12,028 nucleotides of DNA, taken from the NCBI GenBank assembly GCA_013695575.1, contig JACDAF010000247.1, forward strand, positions 1 through 12,028, given 5' to 3'. The DNA is from Chloroflexota bacterium (lineage in GTDB: Bacteria; Chloroflexota; Limnocylindria; P2-11E). The translations under genes and the position numbers were made by a program. Below the pieces are notes generated by a model. That model did not search any database and was not told the DNA's origin. It saw only the letters and a program-made list of their open reading frames with translations. Positions 1 through 5,893 of the stretch are shown in pieces. Each line of letters begins with the position of its first letter. Within the stretch, counting starts at the first letter, position 1.

Positions 1-1106
1 ACGTCGCGCAGGAACTCGTCGAACGCCGGCTCGTTGTCGCGCGGGCCCGGCGCGCCCTCGGGGTGGTACTGGTAGGTGCGTATCGGCAGCACGGAGTGGC
101 GCAGGCCCTCCACGGACCCATCGTTGAGGTTTCGCGAGCTGACAACGAAGCCCGACTGCTCGCGGATCGTCGCCTCGTCGACCTGGAACTCGTGGTTCTG
201 GCTGGTCACGACCACCCGACCGGTCGCCGTGTCCCGCACAGGGTGGTTGCTGCCGTGGTGCCCGAATGGCAGCCGCGACGTCGAGGCACCGATCGCACGC
301 CCGATGAGCTGGTGCCCGAGGCAGATGCCAAGGATCGGCAGGGGCCGCCCGGACCCGCGGTGGACCGCCGCCTCGAGCATCGCCTTCACGTTCGCGGCGA
401 CCTGCGGGATCGCCGCGGGATCGCCCGGTCCGTTGCTCACGACGATGCCGTCGGGCGCCCACGACAGGACCTCGTGCCCGCCGGCGGTCGCGGGGAAGAC
501 GCGCACCATCGCCCCGCGATCCGTCAGGCAGCGGATCTGGCTCTCCTTCACGCCGGTGTCGAGGAGCGCGATCTTGGGCCCGGAGCCGAATTGACGGACC
601 GCACCCGTTGACTCAGCGACGAGCGGCCGTTCGGCGAGCGGAGTCGACGTGCGGGCGCTGGCCACCGCCTCCGCGGCGACCCCGGGATCGTGCGCGAGAT
701 GCGGCGGGACCTGGAGCAGCGCGCCGCGGACGGTTCCCTGCGATCGCAGTCGCCGCACGAGCGCGCGCGTGTCGACGCCGGCGAGGCCCGGGATACCGTG
801 CGACCGCAAGTAGGTGTCGAGGTCCCCCGTCCCCTCGCGGCAGGTGGAGTTGAGCTCGCGCACGAGGAGGGCTTCGACCCAGGGCACCCGCGACTCCGCG
901 GCGCGATCGAAGACGCCGTAGTTGCCGATGAGCGGGAATGTCATCACGACGATCTGCCCGTTGTACGAGGCGTCCGAGCAGACCTCCTGATATCCGGTCA
1001 TCGCCGTGTTGAAGACGACCTCACCCGACGCGCCCGCCGAGTCTCCGAAGGCCTCTCCCCACCAGGCGGAGCCGTCCTCCAGCCCCAGCACCGCCGTCCG
1101 TGTCAT
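1..1106 (-). CDS. carA: carbamoyl-phosphate synthase small (glutaminase) subunit, 3' end cut by window edge
   Basis: This is the glutamine-hydrolysing subunit of carbamoyl-phosphate synthase. It passes ammonia to CarB to make carbamoyl phosphate for pyrimidines and arginine. The ATG at 1106-1104 opens a reading frame with the CarA N-terminal pattern (GEVVFNTAMTGYQE). The class I amidotransferase domain follows: SNGPGDP, then GICLGHQ with the nucleophile Cys262, then QYHPEG with His348 and Glu350, so the catalytic triad is complete. About 368 codons are visible, close to the family's usual 360-390, so only a short C-terminal tail is lost at the left edge, after the FLRD segment. carB is the expected next gene but lies outside the window. 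The gene follows pyrC after 97 bases and has its own promoter. No Shine-Dalgarno sequence precedes the ATG, which fits a leaderless or nearly leaderless message. Family assignment is near certain. Confidence 0.97.
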   Translation of the reverse strand, partial: MTRTAVLGLEDGSAWWGEAFGDSAGASGEVVFNTAMTGYQEVCSDASYNGQIVVMTFPLIGNYGVFDRAAESRVPWVEALLVRELNSTCREGTGDLDTYLRSHGIPGLAGVDTRALVRRLRSQGTVRGALLQVPPHLAHDPGVAAEAVASARTSTPLAERPLVAESTGAVRQFGSGPKIALLDTGVKESQIRCLTDRGAMVRVFPATAGGHEVLSWAPDGIVVSNGPGDPAAIPQVAANVKAMLEAAVHRGSGRPLPILGICLGHQLIGRAIGASTSRLPFGHHGSNHPVRDTATGRVVVTSQNHEFQVDEATIREQSGFVVSSRNLNDGSVEGLRHSVLPIRTYQYHPEGAPGPRDNEPAFDEFLRD

Positions 1107-1109
1107 GGG

Positions 1110-1144
1110 TGCATAACTATACGAGCTGAATGAATAAAGATGCA
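1110..1144. promoter_or_regulatory. candidate tandem ArgR (ARG-box) operator over the carA promoter
   Basis: Two imperfect palindromes resemble the ARG-box core TGAAT-N4-ATTCA. TGAATaaagATGCA at 1131-1144 matches 9 of 10 fixed positions and covers most of the -35 hexamer. TGCATaactATACG at 1110-1123 matches 7 of 10 and covers the -10. Their centres lie 21 bases apart, the spacing of two 18-base boxes with a 3-base gap as in known ArgR operators. CarAB makes an arginine precursor and is under ArgR in enteric bacteria. Binding here is inferred, since AT-rich promoter DNA can match such a pattern by chance. Confidence 0.45.
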
Positions 1145-1145
1145 A
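1116..1145 (-). promoter_or_regulatory. carA promoter (sigma-70 type)
   Basis: On the minus strand TTGCAT (1145-1140) and TATAGT (1121-1116) are separated by 18 bases. They match the -35 consensus at 4 of 6 and the -10 consensus at 5 of 6 positions. Only nine bases lie between the -10 hexamer and the carA ATG, so transcription would start within a few bases of the start codon. The AT-rich patch stands out from the GC-rich surroundings. Seen in sequence; activity is inferred. Confidence 0.7.
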
Positions 1146-1180
1146 CTGCCACTCGGTGCAGAGGGCATCCCATCCCGGTC

Positions 1181-1204
1181 GGCCGCGCGGACGACGCGGC
1201 GGCC
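1181..1204 (-). terminator. GC-rich hairpin directly after the pyrC stop, without a U-tract
   Basis: GGCCGCCGCG and CGCGCGGCC form a nine-pair stem with one bulged C and a five-base loop, starting at the last base of the pyrC stop codon. No run of U follows, so it is not a standard intrinsic terminator. It may protect the 3' end of the pyrRBC message, cause pausing, or separate pyrRBC from carA. It could also be chance in such GC-rich DNA. Confidence 0.35.
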
Positions 1205-2427
1205 TAGGCGAACGCGGCGGACGCGCCAGCGTCATACCTGACCTTTCCGTTGACGACCGCGATGACGACACGGCCGGTGAGGCGCCGACCGAGGAGCGGC
1301 GTGTTCTTTCCCTTCGACCCGAGCTCCAGCGCGTCGACAGTCCACTCCGCGTCACGGTCGATCGCGATCCAGTCGCCGGTGTCAGCCAGCCCGAGGATCC
1401 GGCGGGGCGCCTCGCTCAGCGCGCGGAGCACCGTCTCGAGCGGCGCTCGGCCCGCGCTGACGCCGGCGAGCATGAGCGGCAGCGCGGTCTCGAGGCCGGA
1501 GATGCCGAAGGCGGCGTCCTGGTACTCGACCTCCTTGCGGATGGAGGCGTGAGGCGCGTGGTCGGTCGCGATCGCATCGATCGTGCCGTCGCGGAGTCCC
1601 GCCCAGCACGCCTCGACGTCGGCGCGGGTGCGGAGCGGCGGGTTCACTTTCGTGTTGGGGTCGTAGGGGATGGCGGCACCCTGACGCGCGTCCTCTTCCG
1701 ATCCTTCCCACGCGAAGCGCCTCGACCCGCTGACCCATTCGTCGGTCAGCGCGAGGTGGTGTGGCGTGACGTCGGCCGTGACGGCGAGGCCGTCGGCCTT
1801 CGCCTGCCGGACGAGCTCGATCGCGGCGCGCGTCGAAAGGTGTGTGAGATGCAGGCGCGCGCCAGTGAGACGCGCGAGCGCAAGATCCCGGGCGACGGCT
1901 GTCTCCTCGGCGGCGGCGGGCATCCCGGGCAGGCCGAGGCCCGCGGACGCGGCGCCCTCGTGCATCACGCCGTTCCCGGAGAGCGACACGTCTTGGGGGT
2001 GTTCGATGACGACGCGGCCGGCCACCTGTGCGTACTCCAGCGCGCTCCGGAAGAGCCGGCTATCGCTCACCGGCGACCCATCGTCGGAAAAGGCGACCGC
2101 GCCGGCCCGTGCGAGCTCCACCAGATCGGCGAGATCGGCGCCCCGCCGGCCGCGGGTGATGCACGCGATCGGCAGCACGCGCGCGGCATCCGCCGCCGCG
2201 CCCTTGGCCATGAGCTCCGCGACAAGCCCTGCCGAGTCGATCGGCGGCTCGGTGTTCGGCATGGCGCATACGGTCGTGAATCCTCCACGGAGGGCGGCGC
2301 GGGCGCCGGTGGCGATCGTTTCCGAATCCTCGAACCCGGGCTCGCGCAGGTGCGCGTGTAGGTCGACGAAGCCGGGGACCACGAGCAGCCCGCGTCGCTC
2401 GAGGTCCGCACGTGCCGGCAGCGCCAT
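1204..2427 (-). CDS. pyrC: dihydroorotase, class I type, with short N-terminus
   Basis: This zinc amidohydrolase interconverts carbamoyl aspartate and dihydroorotate, step three of pyrimidine synthesis. The metal-binding DLHAHLREPG motif gives His24 and His26. It is followed by a MPNTEPP segment, the AFSDDG stretch that carries the bridging Asp, VIEHPQD, HLTHLST and IATDHAPH, in the family order. The substrate-binding NPPLR is present. The length is 407 residues against a usual 420-430. The deficit is at the front: homologues have about 45-55 residues before the HxH motif and here there are 23, so most of the N-terminal strand that joins the small beta domain is absent. The ATG at 2427-2425 shares one base with the pyrB stop (TGATG), and I found no usable start further upstream in frame. 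The overlap with pyrB suggests coupled translation. The chain ends with a TAG next to a GC-rich hairpin. Confidence 0.96.
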   Translation of the reverse strand: MALPARADLERRGLLVVPGFVDLHAHLREPGFEDSETIATGARAALRGGFTTVCAMPNTEPPIDSAGLVAELMAKGAAADAARVLPIACITRGRRGADLADLVELARAGAVAFSDDGSPVSDSRLFRSALEYAQVAGRVVIEHPQDVSLSGNGVMHEGAASAGLGLPGMPAAAEETAVARDLALARLTGARLHLTHLSTRAAIELVRQAKADGLAVTADVTPHHLALTDEWVSGSRRFAWEGSEEDARQGAAIPYDPNTKVNPPLRTRADVEACWAGLRDGTIDAIATDHAPHASIRKEVEYQDAAFGISGLETALPLMLAGVSAGRAPLETVLRALSEAPRRILGLADTGDWIAIDRDAEWTVDALELGSKGKNTPLLGRRLTGRVVIAVVNGKVRYDAGASAAFA

Positions 2428-3371
2428 CAGGATGGGTGCCCGGCGAGGAGGTACAGGAGCGCCATCCGCACGGCCACACCGTTCGTCACCTGCGCGGCGA
2501 TGAGCGAGCGGGCGCCGTGAGCGACGGAGGCCTCGATCTCGATGCCTTCGTTCATCGGACCCGGATGCATCACCGGAGCGTCAGGGCGCATCCGCGCGAC
2601 GCGCGCCTCGTTGAGGCCCCACGTGCGTGCGTACTCGCGGAGCGACGGGAGCAGACCGGACTCGGCGCGCTCCCGCTGTAGGCGCAGCGCGATGACCGCG
2701 GCCGCACCATCGAGGGCACGATCGAGGTCCGGCTCGTACGTCACGCCGGGTGGAAGCGCGCCGCATCGCCAGGCGGACGGCATGAGCGTGGGTGGGCCTG
2801 AAAGCGTGATCGAGGCACCGAGCGGGACGAGCGTGTGGATGTCCGACCGCGCGACGCGGCTGTGGAGCACGTCGCCGACGACGACGATCCTTCGGCCTGC
2901 AAGGTCCCCGAGCGCGGCGCGGAGCGTGTACGCGTCGAGCAGCCCCTGCGTCGGGTGCGCGTGCCAGCCGTCGCCGGCGTTGATGACCGCCGCGGTGGTG
3001 CGCGCAGCGACGAAGTACGGCGCGCCCGACGCGCTGTGACGCATAACAATGACGTCGCCGCCAAGCGCATCGAGCGTGCGGACCGTGTCCAGCAGCGTCT
3101 CACCCTTCTCGACCGACGACCCGGCCGCGCTGATGTTCACGACATCCGCCGAGAGCGCCTTGGCCGCGAGCTCGAACGACACGCGTGTGCGGGTCGAGGC
3201 CTCCGCGAAGAACAGCACGACCGTGCGTCCGCGCAACGGTGGCGCGCGGCGGACCGGGCGTGACAGCACCTCGGTCATCGCGCTCGTGTTCTCGAGCACG
3301 AGCTCGATCTCGTCGCGCGACCAGTCCTCGGTGGAGAGGACGTGGCGACGTGCCCACGTGGCGACGGTCAC
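2427..3371 (-). CDS. pyrB: aspartate carbamoyltransferase catalytic chain
   Basis: It condenses carbamoyl phosphate with aspartate to carbamoyl aspartate, the committed pyrimidine step. The carbamoyl-phosphate loop is STRTR at residues 59-63, within a VLFFAEASTRTRVSFE segment. The SVEKGETLLDT loop, HAHPTQGLLD and the C-terminal VMHPGPMNEGIEI follow, so all active-site signatures are present. At 314 residues it has normal length. The residue aligned with the second aromatic of the common FFEPSTRTR motif is Ala56, a mild deviation. The GTG start at 3371-3369 overlaps the pyrR TGA as GTGA, a coupling arrangement. No pyrI regulatory chain is visible here, and pyrC follows directly, as in the Bacillus-like operon order. 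Confidence in function is very high. Confidence 0.97.
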   Translation of the reverse strand: MTVATWARRHVLSTEDWSRDEIELVLENTSAMTEVLSRPVRRAPPLRGRTVVLFFAEASTRTRVSFELAAKALSADVVNISAAGSSVEKGETLLDTVRTLDALGGDVIVMRHSASGAPYFVAARTTAAVINAGDGWHAHPTQGLLDAYTLRAALGDLAGRRIVVVGDVLHSRVARSDIHTLVPLGASITLSGPPTLMPSAWRCGALPPGVTYEPDLDRALDGAAAVIALRLQRERAESGLLPSLREYARTWGLNEARVARMRPDAPVMHPGPMNEGIEIEASVAHGARSLIAAQVTNGVAVRMALLYLLAGHPS

Positions 3372-3904
3372 GCCGGTACCTTCTGCGCGAGCTCGACCTC
3401 GTCGCGTCCGTCACTCTCCACGAGCCGAACGCGGACATCGTCACCGAGCGCGGTCGCGATGTTCTTGCCGACGAAGTCGGCGCGGATCGGCAGCTCCCGG
3501 TGGCCGCGATCGACGAGGACGGCGAGGCGGATCGCCCGCGGACGGCCGTAGTCCAAGAGCGCGTCCATCGCGGCTCGCACCGTCCTCCCGGTGAAGAGCA
3601 CGTCGTCGACAAGGATGACGACACGATCGTCCACGGGGAACGGGATGTCGGTACGGTGGACCGTCGGCGAGTAGCCGATGCGCGTGAGGTCGTCGCGGTA
3701 CAAGGTGATGTCGAGCAGGCCGAGCGGCACCTCACGGCCACAGGTCGCGCGGAGCGCGTCGCGCAGACGCGTGGCGAGCATGTCGCCGCGCGCGCGGACA
3801 CCCACGATGGCCAGCTGGGAGAAGTCACGCTCGCGCTCGACGATCTCGTGCGCGATCCGCGTGATGGCCCGACGGACATCGTCCGCCGTGAGCAGGATGG
3901 ACAC
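3368..3904 (-). CDS. pyrR: PyrR, pyr mRNA-binding regulator / uracil phosphoribosyltransferase
   Basis: PyrR binds a hairpin in pyr mRNA when charged with UMP and lowers pyrimidine gene expression; many members also have uracil phosphoribosyltransferase activity. The 178 residues match the family length of about 180. Family landmarks run in order: RRAITRIAHEIVER, DITLYRDDL, the PRPP-binding motif VVILVDDVLFTGRTVRA, then AVLVDRGHRELPIRADFVGKNI. I chose the GTG at 3904-3902 because the product then begins just before the conserved TADDVRRAITRIAHE region, and GAAGG (3918-3914) plus AAG lies at suitable distance upstream. It is the first gene of pyrRBC, and its own leader carries the PyrR-binding hairpin, so it probably regulates itself. 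Confidence is very high. Confidence 0.97.
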   Translation of the reverse strand: MSILLTADDVRRAITRIAHEIVERERDFSQLAIVGVRARGDMLATRLRDALRATCGREVPLGLLDITLYRDDLTRIGYSPTVHRTDIPFPVDDRVVILVDDVLFTGRTVRAAMDALLDYGRPRAIRLAVLVDRGHRELPIRADFVGKNIATALGDDVRVRLVESDGRDEVELAQKVPA

Positions 3905-3913
3905 TCGCCACTT

Positions 3914-3945
3914 CCTTCCCGGCCTCTCAGGACCGGACTTAAAGG
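3914..3945 (-). promoter_or_regulatory. PyrR-binding RNA hairpin in the pyrR leader, overlapping the ribosome binding site
   Basis: The leader RNA contains UCCUGAGAGG (3932-3923), an exact match to the PyrR terminal-loop consensus UCCNGNGAGG. It is closed by a CCGG/CCGG upper stem (3936-3933 with 3922-3919). A 5'-side bulge AAGU (3940-3937) and a lower stem CCUUU/GAAGG (3945-3941 with 3918-3914) complete the family's two-stem shape. GAAGG is also the likely Shine-Dalgarno, ten bases before the GTG. No terminator or antiterminator is visible between hairpin and gene. Control by hiding the ribosome binding site, as described for the Mycobacterium smegmatis pyr operon, is therefore the simplest reading. 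Confidence 0.88.
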
Positions 3946-3950
3946 TCGTC

Positions 3951-3971
3951 GCTATAGCCTCGTGGAGTATA
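3951..3971. promoter_or_regulatory. divergent promoter region of pyrR and the M23 peptidase gene
   Basis: GCTATAGC at 3951-3958 is a perfect palindrome that reads as the -10 hexamer TATAGC on both strands. On the minus strand it would start pyrR RNA at about 3944-3946, at the foot of the PyrR hairpin. On the plus strand it would start RNA about six bases before the peptidase ATG. A second minus-strand -10, TATACT (3971-3966), is a better hexamer match. No convincing -35 element is seen for either direction. Confidence 0.5.
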
Positions 3972-4675
3972 TGCAGGCACGGATCGCGCTCGCCGGCGCG
4001 CTCGCGTTCACCCTCGCGCTCGGCCTCGTTGCCGCCGTGCCGCTGTCATCGCCGCGAGGCGATGCGACCGCGACAGCCACGCCGCCGCACAGCGCGCCGG
4101 CGCTCGCGTCCGCGGGACCGCCGGAGGCGGGCGTCGGGCGAGGGACTCGCGTGCGCCCACGAGTCGGGCCGCTCCGCATCCCCCTGGCCGGGGAGTCGCT
4201 CCCGGCCGACGCCGTCCTGCTGCCCGAGGCCACGCGCGACTACCGCTCCGGCATCCACGAGGGGGTCGACTTCCCGGCGAGGGCTGGCACAGCGGTCCTC
4301 GCCGCGGCCGCTGGGAGGGTCGTCCGCGCCGACACCGAGTTCAGCGACTGGACCGCCAACGAGCGGGCGGCGGCGTTCCAGGAAGCGCTGGAGGTGGGTC
4401 ACACTCCCGAGCGGACGCTCGATCGGATCCGCGGCCGACAGATATGGATCGACCACGGTAAGGGCGTCGTGACGCGCTACGTGCACCTTGAAAGCGTCGC
4501 GGTGGCCGTGGGCGATCACGTCGGGACAGGCGCGGTCATCGGCACCGTCGGCTCGAGCGGCTACCCCGAAGGGGGCCCACACCTGCATTTCGAGATCCGC
4601 ATCGGGGACTCGTACCTGGGGAACGGGCTTACGCCCGCGGAGCTAGCGCGTGCGCTGCGTGACGCGTTCCCGTGA
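3971..4675 (+). CDS. M23-family (LytM-type) metallopeptidase, exported or membrane-anchored
   Basis: This is a predicted zinc peptidase that cuts peptidoglycan cross-links, or a regulator of such enzymes, acting outside the membrane. Residues 1-24 are a hydrophobic signal sequence or anchor. A low-complexity Ala/Pro/Ser linker follows to about residue 60, then the peptidase domain. Its zinc motifs are complete: HEGVD (His96, Asp100), a RYVHL segment and GPHLHFE (His204, His206). About 40 charged residues between the second strand and the GRQIWIDHGKG segment form an insertion relative to compact LytM domains. The frame stays open far upstream, antisense to pyrR, but the signal sequence fixes the start near 3971. 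GTG at 3962 is an in-frame alternative. GGAG lies only three bases before the ATG, so the message may be leaderless. The gene is divergent from pyrR and converges on the CPBP gene, 15 bases apart. Confidence 0.9.
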   Translation: MQARIALAGALAFTLALGLVAAVPLSSPRGDATATATPPHSAPALASAGPPEAGVGRGTRVRPRVGPLRIPLAGESLPADAVLLPEATRDYRSGIHEGVDFPARAGTAVLAAAAGRVVRADTEFSDWTANERAAAFQEALEVGHTPERTLDRIRGRQIWIDHGKGVVTRYVHLESVAVAVGDHVGTGAVIGTVGSSGYPEGGPHLHFEIRIGDSYLGNGLTPAELARALRDAFP

Positions 4676-4690
4676 GGGGCTCTCCGATCG

Positions 4691-5440
4691 TCACCGCCCC
4701 GAGATGGCGATGAGCAGCAACGGGAGCCCGTTCACCGTCGCGTGCGTGGCGATCGGCGCCCAGAGCGTCCGCGTCCGCTCGTACGCCAATGTCAGGCCGA
4801 AGCCGAGCACCCACACGCCCGGCCAGGCCTGCGGCTCATGGACCAGCGTGAAGGCCGTCGTGGCCACGACCGCGGCGAGGACGAACGGCAGGCGCTGGCG
4901 CAGGCCGCCGAAGAGCACCCCGCGGAAGAGCAGCTCCTCCGCGATCGGAGTGAGCACTGCGACCGAGACGAGATCGAGCGCAAGCGCGGCGAGCCCGCGA
5001 TGGCCGAGCAGCGCCTGCGCGATGGCCTGCTGCTCCTTCCCCACCGCGGCGGCCTGCACCAGACCGATGGCGACGCTCGCGACGAACAGGCCGGTGCCGA
5101 AGATGACCCCATAGCGCAGGTCGGCGCGGCGCGGAGTCAGCAGGCCGAGATCAGCCGGCCGTGCCCGCAGCAGCCACCGCGCGAGGACGAGCGTTCCGAC
5201 GATGAGGGGGACGTCCACGATGAGTGCCCGCACGAAGAGCTCCTCGGCGGAGATGTCGGCCACGGGCGTCGATCCAAGTCCGAAGGCCCTCGCCAGGCGC
5301 GCCGCGGTGACGCCGAAGACGACGAACGGGACCAGCAGCGTGAGCAGCCACGCAACGGGATGCCACCGCTGCGCGGGTGCTGCTAGCGCAGCCCCAGCCG
5401 CCGGGCCCGGACCGCGTGGTCGAGGACCGTCTGACTCCAT
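4691..5440 (-). CDS. CPBP-family (Rce1-like) intramembrane metalloprotease
   Basis: This is a multi-spanning membrane protein of the CAAX-protease/bacteriocin-processing (CPBP) family. The three conserved motifs are present: EELLFRG with Glu168 and Glu169, FTLVHEP with His201, and HATVN with His233 and Asn237. These form the catalytic metal site in characterised relatives. About six to seven hydrophobic segments are seen from residue 30 onward, and the first 25 residues are Pro/Gly/Ala-rich and probably cytosolic. The length of 249 residues is normal. The only ATG at the front, 5440-5438, gives a 58-base overlap with the upstream Nudix-like gene; I see no GTG or TTG that would remove it. The substrate is unknown, and bacterial members range from peptide maturation to membrane-protein processing. 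It is probably cotranscribed with the Nudix-like gene. Confidence 0.88.
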   Translation of the reverse strand: MESDGPRPRGPGPAAGAALAAPAQRWHPVAWLLTLLVPFVVFGVTAARLARAFGLGSTPVADISAEELFVRALIVDVPLIVGTLVLARWLLRARPADLGLLTPRRADLRYGVIFGTGLFVASVAIGLVQAAAVGKEQQAIAQALLGHRGLAALALDLVSVAVLTPIAEELLFRGVLFGGLRQRLPFVLAAVVATTAFTLVHEPQAWPGVWVLGFGLTLAYERTRTLWAPIATHATVNGLPLLLIAISGR

Positions 5441-5829
5441 TCAGACCCAGTCTGCGCGGGCGGGACCTTGAACACGCCGACCTCGTCGACGCCCTGCGGG
5501 AGCTCGTAGGACCACGGCAGGTGCTGGACGTCGCACATGTACACATAGCCCGTGGAAGGCTTGGGCAGGTCCTGCGTGATGGCACCGAGGAGATCGAGCC
5601 GGGAGGCCAGCACCCGCGCGGACTCCCAGAGCTCCCGCCTGGCGACCTCGACTATCGTCTCGCGCGACCTCCGGCCCGAGGTCGGAAGGTGCCAGCCCGC
5701 CGATCCCGGCTTGCGGACCCAGACCGTGAGCTCCCCGTAGAAGGCAAGCACGACGGCGAGGTGCGCGGAGGCGGGCGGGAACTCCCGGAAGCTCGAGTCG
5801 CGACGGGATACGAAGGTGACGTCCGCCAT
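5383..5829 (-). CDS. divergent Nudix-like domain protein
   Basis: The 148-residue product looks like a single Nudix fold. A strand-rich start (HLAVVLAFYGELTVWVRKPG) leads into GWHLPTSGRRSRETIVEVARRELWE, which aligns with the Nudix box Gx5Ex7REUxEExGU. Glu57 and the Arg65-Glu66-Leu67 core are kept, and Glu69 matches the next position. Ser70 replaces the second glutamate, Arg72 replaces the late glycine, and the first glycine is shifted by one. Metal binding and hydrolysis may therefore be weakened or altered. Substrate cannot be told. The ATG at 5829-5827 sits ten bases after a good -10, suggesting a leaderless message. The 3' end overlaps the CPBP gene by 58 bases, and the GalT-like gene lies 64 bases upstream on the same strand. 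Confidence 0.68.
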   Translation of the reverse strand: MADVTFVSRRDSSFREFPPASAHLAVVLAFYGELTVWVRKPGSAGWHLPTSGRRSRETIVEVARRELWESARVLASRLDLLGAITQDLPKPSTGYVYMCDVQHLPWSYELPQGVDEVGVFKVPPAQTGSEWSQTVLDHAVRARRLGLR

Positions 5830-5839
5830 CCGTCTCGCA

Positions 5840-5868
5840 GGCTAAGCAGGCGAGAGAGCGATAGTCAA
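5840..5868 (-). promoter_or_regulatory. promoter of the Nudix-like gene
   Basis: On the minus strand TTGACT (5868-5863) and TTAGCC (5845-5840) are separated by 17 bases, and the -10 is preceded by TGC, an extended -10 element. The -35 matches consensus at 5 of 6. Only ten bases separate the -10 from the ATG, and no Shine-Dalgarno fits in between, so the transcript would be leaderless or nearly so. Activity is inferred. Confidence 0.65.
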
Positions 5869-5893
5869 TCGCGCGTGGGAGTGCAGCCGGACA

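Noticed and set aside
1156..2361. 401-codon open frame on the plus strand opposite pyrC
   Set aside because: It is an antisense shadow of a well-conserved gene in GC-rich DNA; the product is Arg/Asp/Gly-rich with no fold-like pattern.
3185..3970. In-frame upstream extension of the M23 peptidase
   Set aside because: This part is antisense to pyrR and pyrB, and the signal sequence that begins at 3971 would be buried inside the protein.
4673..4709. GGGGC/GCCCC inverted repeat between the convergent peptidase and CPBP genes
   Set aside because: Five pairs with a long loop and no U-tract; too weak to call a terminator.
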